A stretch of 6,554 nt of DNA from NCBI GenBank assembly GCA_015485245.1, contig WFTY01000375.1:1-6554 (forward strand), in the 5' to 3' direction. The DNA comes from Anaerolineales bacterium (GTDB lineage Bacteria > Chloroflexota > Anaerolineae > Anaerolineales > UBA11858). Below the pieces are notes generated by a model, which saw nothing but the letters and a program-made list of their open reading frames with translations, searched no databases and had not been told where the DNA came from. Of the stretch, positions 1 through 4,709 are shown piece by piece (position 1 is the first letter of the stretch; each line of letters starts with the position of its first letter). The position numbers were made by a program, and so were the translations under genes.

Positions 1-666
1 CGATCTCATTTGGCGCAAGTGCCTGTCTAAAATATCCAGCGGAACGGACGGTGTGTATCTTCTCTGAACGTCCCTCCGAAACCGCTGGTCCAACTTGATA
101 AGACGAGACTTTGGATCGAAAGTACCTATCCGTATCTTCGTCATCCCTTGCAGCGCGACTCCCTTGTGGCGATGCGCTCTGTTGCCAATGACCCAGTAGA
201 CAACGCCCTGATTGACCATTATAAAATCCAATCCTGTCGGATCCGCCCGGTTAACAGGATCGTTTATCACATACCTATAGAGGTTGTCATCCTGCGATGC
301 AAAACCAAGTGGATCCTCAGATATGAATTTCCCTGAGTGGGCGTCGTACCAGCGGGCGCGGTAGTAGTAGAGGTCGGTGAGATCATCATACTCGCGGCCC
401 GTATATTTGAAACGGTCGCCGGCAGCCGGGTTCGTTTCTGAAACGATGTTGCCAAAGGAGTCGTAGTTAATCTCGTTGAGAATTGTGCCGTCGGTCTGGA
501 CCTGTTGGCGTACGGAGCCCAAGCGGTCGGCCAAGTACCAGGAAAGCTCAAGCTGGCCGGTTTGCTGGTTGTCGGCTAAGCGAGCAAAGACTTCGTCAAC
601 GGCGCGGGTGTAAAGATAACGAGTTGTCAAAGAGCCGTTCTGGACGTCCGCCCAGGGGTTGCTCAA
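1..666 (-). CDS. Orphan Rhs core fragment with unidentified C-terminal tail (cassette 1), partial
   Basis: The minus-strand frame is open from 750 to the left edge (250 codons), with a TGA at 751-753 just upstream. The first usable initiation codon is a TTG at 664-666, with no good ribosome binding site, so independent translation is doubtful. The visible part is an Rhs-repeat-associated core: LADRLGSVRQQ, YDSFGNIV, FKYTGREYD, YYYRARWYDA, GKFISEDPLGF, ending at NDPVNRADPTG (codon of the last G at about 232). After the core comes a tail starting LDFIMVNQGVVYWVIGNRAH, basic further on (RFRRDVQRRY), which runs off the window. I do not recognise this tail. By position it is the toxin tip or the start of one. 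The core is almost the same as the one at 2186-2696, but the tail is unrelated, the usual polymorphic-toxin pattern. It follows the small immunity-type gene at 839-1153 after a short spacer. The Rhs assignment is secure; function as an expressed protein is not. Confidence 0.75.
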   Translation of the reverse strand, partial: MSNPWADVQNGSLTTRYLYTRAVDEVFARLADNQQTGQLELSWYLADRLGSVRQQVQTDGTILNEINYDSFGNIVSETNPAAGDRFKYTGREYDDLTDLYYYRARWYDAHSGKFISEDPLGFASQDDNLYRYVINDPVNRADPTGLDFIMVNQGVVYWVIGNRAHRHKGVALQGMTKIRIGTFDPKSRLIKLDQRFRRDVQRRYTPSVPLDILDRHLRQMRS

Positions 667-748
667 AAGTGTCCCTGGCTCGTAAACGGCCGCGGCGATT
701 TCGGCCGCCGTCTCCGGGGTGTCGTAAAGCGTCCAGGTCTCTTCAGGC
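232..748 (-). repeat. Rhs core repeat, copy 1
   Basis: Direct repeat of 2186-2696 in the same orientation. The closest stretch is 341-738 against 2295-2686, 398 and 392 bases; the 6-base difference corresponds to two extra residues in the LADNQQTGQLELSW segment. At protein level a 31-residue block from LADRLGSV to SFGNIV is identical. Similarity starts abruptly at about 748 (PEETWTLYDT) and fades past the DPTG motif at 232. The copies share core but not tails, so this is a candidate substrate for homologous recombination that swaps toxin tips. Confidence 0.85.
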
Positions 749-838
749 GTTCAAGAGCTACAGGTTGATCTCGATCAAATGCTTGCTTTTTGCTATCGAT
801 ATCGCTTCGCTAACATGGATAACAATGTATACCGAAGA

Positions 839-1153
839 TCAGCTATCACCAGCATCCTCATCCCTTATGTCTATATTTCGACAAGCAAGAAACTCCGGAT
901 AGCCTATTCGTATAGGGGTGTATCGCACACATGATCCGTCGGCTTTGTCAATATAAATGCGCCCACATCGGTCACAGATAACTACTGGGATATAATGCTC
1001 CTGCAAAAGATCACATGCTTTTTCGAGATCCGCTTCTCCTTCAATGGCGTTCAATATATCGTAGTACCTGCGCACGGAAAGCAAAACCCATTCGTTTCCT
1101 CCCTCTCCCGGTAAACGGAGCACTTTCCCACAATTACACAAAAGCTTAGCCAT
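839..1153 (-). CDS. Small CxCG/CxxCG protein, probable immunity protein of the adjacent Rhs toxin
   Basis: A 104-aa soluble protein beginning MAKLLCNCGK. It has a C6-x-C8-G motif at the N terminus and C60-x2-C63-G-R in the middle, a possible zinc-ribbon-like metal site split by a helical segment (roughly residues 26-54). The C-terminal end is acidic (RDEDAGDS). There is no signal peptide or membrane segment, so it should act in the cytoplasm. I chose the ATG at 1153 over an in-frame TTG at 1189 because AAGGGGGAG lies 5 bases upstream of the ATG. It starts 63 bases after the stop of the toxin at 1217-2614 on the same strand, the standard place for an Rhs immunity gene, so the inferred role is binding and blocking that toxin. 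The family is not one I can name with certainty. Base composition is lower in GC than the Rhs core, as expected for a transferred module. Confidence 0.72.
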   Translation of the reverse strand: MAKLLCNCGKVLRLPGEGGNEWVLLSVRRYYDILNAIEGEADLEKACDLLQEHYIPVVICDRCGRIYIDKADGSCVRYTPIRIGYPEFLACRNIDIRDEDAGDS

Positions 1154-1158
1154 AGCAG

Positions 1159-1167
1159 CTCCCCCTT
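1159..1167 (-). promoter_or_regulatory. Strong ribosome binding site of the small immunity-type gene
   Basis: On the minus strand this reads AAGGGGGAG, followed by 5 bases and then ATG. It decides the start at 1153 and is the clearest Shine-Dalgarno-like site in the window. It lets the immunity protein be translated independently of the toxin frame upstream, which itself lacks a good start. Confidence 0.7.
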
Positions 1168-1216
1168 GACTTCTACCGAAGATATCCAAAGCTGGAACAA
1201 CAATTGGGGCTCCCCA

Positions 1217-2614
1217 TCACTTCTGAGGGCGACGAAACCATATCAGCTTACCATCGCGATGAAATATTATTACTTCAATGTTTCTTGCCGACGAGCTTCG
1301 CTTCGGCCAAAATCTTCTCACTATTTGATGCATTTGTGCATCTGTTAGATTTGCGTCTACCGCTACGATCCGTGCTTGATCTCCTACACCCTTGTCTTCA
1401 ATTCCTCTGCAAATTGTCTTACTGCCATAATTCTGGGGCGTGTATACGTCTACTCTTCCTACGCCAGGTACATGATAGTCAGACGTTCGAACATCGCTTA
1501 TACCTTTTTCTGATAGTGGCAATCGAATCGTGACATCGTAACCGTGCTCGGCAAAGGATTCAGCCACTCTTATTTCGCTTGGTTTTGGACGAGCGCCTTC
1601 TTCGAGTGAAATGCGTCCTCTCACACGAAAGAGGGAAGGAGCGGGCTGCCTGATTGTTTGAGGCGGAGGAGGAGATAGAAACCTTCTCAATCGCTGGACA
1701 TCTGTGCGGGCCCCAACTAATGGCAGCGCCAGAAACACAGCATCGGAACTAGAAAACGTCCCTTGGCTGACTTGGTACGTCGCATTAACGCCTGCCGTTC
1801 CGACGGCCGTTATCCGAACGCCGTTAGAGACAACAGGGTGTGCAAGTACAGTCTGTATGGGAGCAAACAATTCCGCGCCAGCCAAAAACGGTGCGGAAGC
1901 TCCTACCGAGTTTCCAACTTGTGCAATGGCTTCGCCGGCGTGAAGAGATGGAATGACTATACACCGACCGACGAACCGATGCACGGGATCGTTACTAGTG
2001 GCTATATCTTCCCTGACTTGGTTTCTGGCATCAACGAAGGCTTCTTTGATTGCAACAGGAAGGGTATCAAACAAGGCTGTTGGACCAACTGCCATACCAG
2101 CAAGTATGCGCACCACGGGATTTCGATTCTTGTCCCGCGCAATGGAATCAAGCCAACTGCTATACGGCCCCAGCTTGACTTCTGCCCCTGAAGGGTCAAC
2201 CAAATTAGCGGGATCATTCCCCACATACCGGCTGAGGTTATAGTCCCCGGCGGCAAACCCCAGCGGGTCTTCCGACAGGAACTTGCCGGTGGTGGCGTCG
2301 TACCAGCGGGCGCGGTAGTAATAGAGACCAGCCAGGTCGTCGTATTCGCGGCCCGTGTATTTGAAGCGGTCGCCTTCGGCGGGGTTGGTTTCCGTGACGA
2401 TATTGCCGAAGGAATCGTAGTTGATTTCGTTGAGAATCGTGCCGTCGGTCTGGACCTGCTGGCGCACGGAGCCTAAGCGGTCGGCCAGGTGCCAGGCCAG
2501 GTCCTGGATGCCCTGGTCGTCTTCAAGTCGGGCAAGGACTTCGCCAACCGCGCGGGTGTAAAGATAGCGACTTGTCAAAGAGCCTTGCTTTACGTCCGCC
2601 CAGGGGTTGCTCAA
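1217..2614 (-). CDS. Orphan Rhs core with C-terminal CdiA_C-like nuclease toxin (cassette 2)
   Basis: The frame is 465 aa from a TTG at 2612-2614, the first possible initiation codon; it is open further upstream to 2824. Residues 1-143 are Rhs core (LADRLGSVRQQ, FKYTGREYD, YYYRARWYDA, SEDPLGF), ending at NDPANLVDPSG. Residues about 144-330 are an Ala/Gly-rich, partly hydrophobic pretoxin region with apolar segments near 168-190, 225-258 and 265-300. Residues about 331-465 form the toxin: a helix with E347 and E352, then GYDVTIRLP, SDY (D379), VDVYTP (D389), IEDKGVGDQA (K408, Q413), and a final strand IEVIIFHRDGKLIWF. The D-x(9)-DVYTP, K..Q..IVAVD pattern resembles CdiA C-terminal nuclease (PD-(D/E)xK-like) domains of contact-dependent toxins; from memory, DVYTP is common there. 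The predicted activity is cleavage of RNA, probably tRNA, in a target cell. The 104-aa gene downstream is the probable antidote. The Rhs call is secure, the nuclease call moderate, and expression from the TTG uncertain. Confidence 0.78.
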   Translation of the reverse strand: MSNPWADVKQGSLTSRYLYTRAVGEVLARLEDDQGIQDLAWHLADRLGSVRQQVQTDGTILNEINYDSFGNIVTETNPAEGDRFKYTGREYDDLAGLYYYRARWYDATTGKFLSEDPLGFAAGDYNLSRYVGNDPANLVDPSGAEVKLGPYSSWLDSIARDKNRNPVVRILAGMAVGPTALFDTLPVAIKEAFVDARNQVREDIATSNDPVHRFVGRCIVIPSLHAGEAIAQVGNSVGASAPFLAGAELFAPIQTVLAHPVVSNGVRITAVGTAGVNATYQVSQGTFSSSDAVFLALPLVGARTDVQRLRRFLSPPPPQTIRQPAPSLFRVRGRISLEEGARPKPSEIRVAESFAEHGYDVTIRLPLSEKGISDVRTSDYHVPGVGRVDVYTPQNYGSKTICRGIEDKGVGDQARIVAVDANLTDAQMHQIVRRFWPKRSSSARNIEVIIFHRDGKLIWFRRPQK

Positions 2615-2696
2615 AAGTGTCCCTGGCTCGTAAATGGCCGCGGCGATTTCGGCCGCCGTCTCCGGGGTGTCGTAAAGGGTCCAGGTTTCCTCAAAG
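2186..2696 (-). repeat. Rhs core repeat, copy 2
   Basis: Partner of the repeat at 232-748, in direct orientation about 1.95 kb away. Shared protein sequence starts at EETWTLYDT and ends at the DP(S/T)G motif, after which the two frames carry unrelated tails. This copy continues further upstream with recognisable Rhs sequence (to 2824), whereas copy 1 stops at 748, so the two were cut from the parent at different places. Confidence 0.85.
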
Positions 2697-2824
2697 GGAG
2701 CAGGGCCTTCGCCGTCTGGGTCTTCGCGGCGGCCGATGAGCCGGTTAAATATATCGTAAACATAATCAACCTCCGTGACAACCGTTCCTCCGGCATCCTG
2801 GACGGATAAATTGGCAAGGGCGCG
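2615..2824 (-). pseudogene. Untranslated 5' remnant of the Rhs core of cassette 2
   Basis: The Rhs frame continues upstream of the TTG at 2614 without a stop to 2824, reading ALANLSVQDAGGTVV, TEVDYVYDIFNRLIGRR and EDPDGEGPAPFEETWTLYD. This is typical YD-repeat/Rhs sequence (VDYVYDIFNR). A TGA at 2825-2827 closes the frame, and there is no ATG, GTG or TTG between it and 2614. The segment is therefore the trailing edge of a longer rhs gene cut off at about 2825, and it is probably not translated where it stands. It starts only about 50 bases after the stop of the double-CxxC gene at 2877-3524. Confidence 0.7.
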
Positions 2825-2876
2825 TCAGTAATCACCCGTTGAGTATTGCATGCTGGACGAAAGAAAGGCTATCAAG

Positions 2877-3524
2877 TCAAAGGGGGCGCCAATGCGGGTC
2901 AGGGGGTGGAACGTACTGGCTTATGTCGAGCACGCCATAGCCGTCAAGCGCCGTGTCGGCTACAGGTATCTCCTCCACGAGGACCTTCTCCATGCCGCGT
3001 AACCGTTCCACATCGACATGCTCTGCGCGAACAACAAGATCTGCTCCGGCGGTAAAGTAGGCCACGTCTTCCGGGGGCGCAGGATAGAGAAAAAAGCCCC
3101 CTCTGCACTCATACACCGGGCGGCGGCACACCTCGCACCGGCGAAGCGAGGGGCGGTCAGTTCCCCGCACCACCAGGCGGTGCCGGCCACGCAGGGTATG
3201 CCACTCAGGCTGGAAGACATGCTTGCTCGTTTCTTCGTCCTCGTAATAGACGCGCCCCAGGTACAGATCGCGCCTCACGAGCTCAGGATGAAAGCACTCA
3301 AGGAAAGACGCATGCACTACAGGCAGCATTGCCGGATCAAGAAAAGTAAGCGGCGCCTTGGGATCGAGACAATTACGCTCACACACGATAATATCGACTG
3401 CTTCAATTTCCTCCCAGATCTCAAAACATCTTTCGCAGTAGAGGTATTCTGAAGCGGCTTCCTCCAGATAAGGAGGAAACATACAGAAATGGTTGCTCAG
3501 CGTGCTAATAAGCAGGTAGCTCAT
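2877..3524 (-). CDS. Double-CxxC protein, putative orphan immunity protein (second of a tandem pair)
   Basis: A 215-aa protein starting MSYLLISTLS, with the same start as its paralogue at 3647-4282; 52 of the first 93 residues are identical. It has C30-x2-C33 (YCERCFEIWEEIE) and C130-x2-C133 (RRCEVCRRPVYEC), a likely zinc-binding arrangement. Other features shared with the paralogue are C14, C52, C77, RDLYLGRVY, RHRLVVRGT, FLYP..P.DVAYFT and a C-terminal LDGYGV. There is no signal peptide or membrane span, so it is probably cytoplasmic. The architecture recalls the double-CXXCG paralogous family of Myxococcus (TIGR02264), some members of which neutralise polymorphic toxins; that link is from memory and the motif match is imperfect. 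It lies directly upstream of an Rhs cassette, where the immunity gene of the preceding cassette would be expected, but no toxin precedes it. The gene is well supported; the function is inferred. Confidence 0.75.
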   Translation of the reverse strand: MSYLLISTLSNHFCMFPPYLEEAASEYLYCERCFEIWEEIEAVDIIVCERNCLDPKAPLTFLDPAMLPVVHASFLECFHPELVRRDLYLGRVYYEDEETSKHVFQPEWHTLRGRHRLVVRGTDRPSLRRCEVCRRPVYECRGGFFLYPAPPEDVAYFTAGADLVVRAEHVDVERLRGMEKVLVEEIPVADTALDGYGVLDISQYVPPPDPHWRPL

Positions 3525-3646
3525 GGCGACAAGGAAAATCTCGAAGGACCGTCACAAAGCACACCCGGGAGCCAAAGCCGCAACATCTGTAGCTAATTGC
3601 TCCGCCGATTCCAGGTACCCCCCTCTCGCACCCAACCGCCGGCCTT

Positions 3647-4282
3647 TCATGCTGGCAGTTCCCAACGGGGGTTGGGAGGAGAGCGGTAGCTCTTCGGCTC
3701 AATCACGCCATAACCATCAAGCGGCGCATCCACCACGGGAATCTCCTGCACAGCCACCCTTCGCATTTTACGCAACCGCCTGATATCGACACAATCAGAC
3801 CGAGCGATGAAACGCGTTTCGTCGGTAAAATAAGCCACATCCCCAGCGGGCTCAGGATACAGAAAACAACCCGCAATGGTATCATACACAGGGCGCCCAC
3901 ATGCTTCGCACCACCGGAGCGAGACATTCTCGGTGCCGCGTACGATCAGCCGGTGCCTGGCGCGTACGGTGAACCAGTCGGCCTGCAAGACGCGTTTTGC
4001 GCTATAAACACGGCCCAAGTAAAGGTCGCGTTTCAGAAGATCCGGCTGGAAACAATCAAGAAAAGATGTATGCACGATCGGCAAGCCGGGAAGCGTGAAG
4101 AAAGTAAATGGTACTCTGGGATTTAGACAATCCAGGTCGCGAACAACAACATCTACGGATTCGATCTCTTCCCATATTTTATAGCACTTTTCACAATAGA
4201 GCTTCCCTCTGGCATCTTTCTCGATATCATACGGAAAATCACAACTATCGTCTGCCAAAGTATGAATAATCAGGTAACTCAT
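3647..4282 (-). CDS. Double-CxxC protein, putative orphan immunity protein (first of a tandem pair)
   Basis: A 211-aa protein starting MSYLIIHTLA, homologous along its whole length to the next gene at 2877-3524. CxxC pairs are at C30/C33 (YCEKCYKIWEEIE) and C125/C128 (RWCEACGRPVY); here the second pair is followed by G, closer to a classic CxxCG zinc knuckle. It is four residues shorter, mainly from a deletion near residue 94 (VYSAKRVLQ against VYYEDEETSKHVFQ). The shared start and first four residues support the ATG at 4282; no strong Shine-Dalgarno sequence is seen. GC content is low (21 of 60 bases in 4141-4200), unlike the haem-protein gene upstream, which suggests acquisition. A 122-base gap separates it from the second copy. 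The pair probably arose by duplication and then diverged, as seen for immunity families that must match varying toxins. No toxin is linked in this window, so the role is inferred. Confidence 0.75.
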   Translation of the reverse strand: MSYLIIHTLADDSCDFPYDIEKDARGKLYCEKCYKIWEEIESVDVVVRDLDCLNPRVPFTFFTLPGLPIVHTSFLDCFQPDLLKRDLYLGRVYSAKRVLQADWFTVRARHRLIVRGTENVSLRWCEACGRPVYDTIAGCFLYPEPAGDVAYFTDETRFIARSDCVDIRRLRKMRRVAVQEIPVVDAPLDGYGVIEPKSYRSPPNPRWELPA

Positions 4283-4709
4283 GGTGACAAAACTGACGTA
4301 AGGCTAGGGCAATTGTTGGGGTTCCCTCGGATTCTATATCTTTTCCAGAAAAACACCAACGATATAGGTGCCGCCTGTTCCCTCAACGATCCGGGAGCTT
4401 TCCACAGGGCAAGCCCCTTTCAGCACTCCCCGGGGCTCTTCGACCGTGCGACGATCAAATTGTGACACTTGCAGCGTCGATGGTCCGATTACCAGGTGGC
4501 CAAACAGGTTCCAAGTTCCCCGCTCGCCGTATGCAAGGTTCTGCACCTGTCCCGTCCCAGGATGTCTCCAAGGGCCGCGGCCCCGGCATCTCCGCAATTG
4601 AAGTGGACGGCCTGCTGGTACCAAGAAGCGGCAATTGCCAAGCCCCTGGAGCCGAATCCCCCGGCACAAGCCGCAACGCGCAAACCGCTCTTTTCGACGG
4701 TTTCGGCTC
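4283..4709. other. Spacer without a convincing gene, possibly decayed coding DNA
   Basis: These 427 bases separate the haem-binding protein from the double-CxxC pair. On the minus strand there is a 111-codon frame (4669-4334) opening with TTG, containing GTWNLFGHLVIGPSTL and ending GGTYIVGVFLEKI, and an overlapping 74-codon frame (4713-4489). Neither has a good start, a ribosome binding site or a family I recognise, but the tail has strand-like protein character and could be the end of a frameshifted gene. Just upstream of the ATG at 4282 the minus strand carries an AT-rich patch (GATATAGAAT, about 4332-4341) that could be a promoter -10 element; this is weak. No clear terminator hairpin was found after the stop at 4710. 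Confidence 0.4.

Noticed and set aside
751..838. Possible terminator or promoter in the spacer before cassette 1, including the imperfect palindrome GCTATCGATATCGC
   Set aside because: The palindrome is short and imperfect, has no following T-run on the minus strand, and gives no convincing promoter pair.
483..902. A 139-codon plus-strand frame across copy 1 of the Rhs core and the following spacer
   Set aside because: It is antisense to conserved Rhs core and gives a basic R/S-rich sequence without recognisable motifs.
1154..1189. Longer start (TTG at 1189) for the small CxCG protein
   Set aside because: The ATG at 1153 has a strong ribosome binding site 5 bases upstream, while the extra 12 residues would translate that site itself.
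2611..2835. A 74-codon minus-strand frame overlapping the start of cassette 2
   Set aside because: It is out of frame with the Rhs core, starts with ATT, and translates Rhs-coding DNA into P/R-rich sequence.
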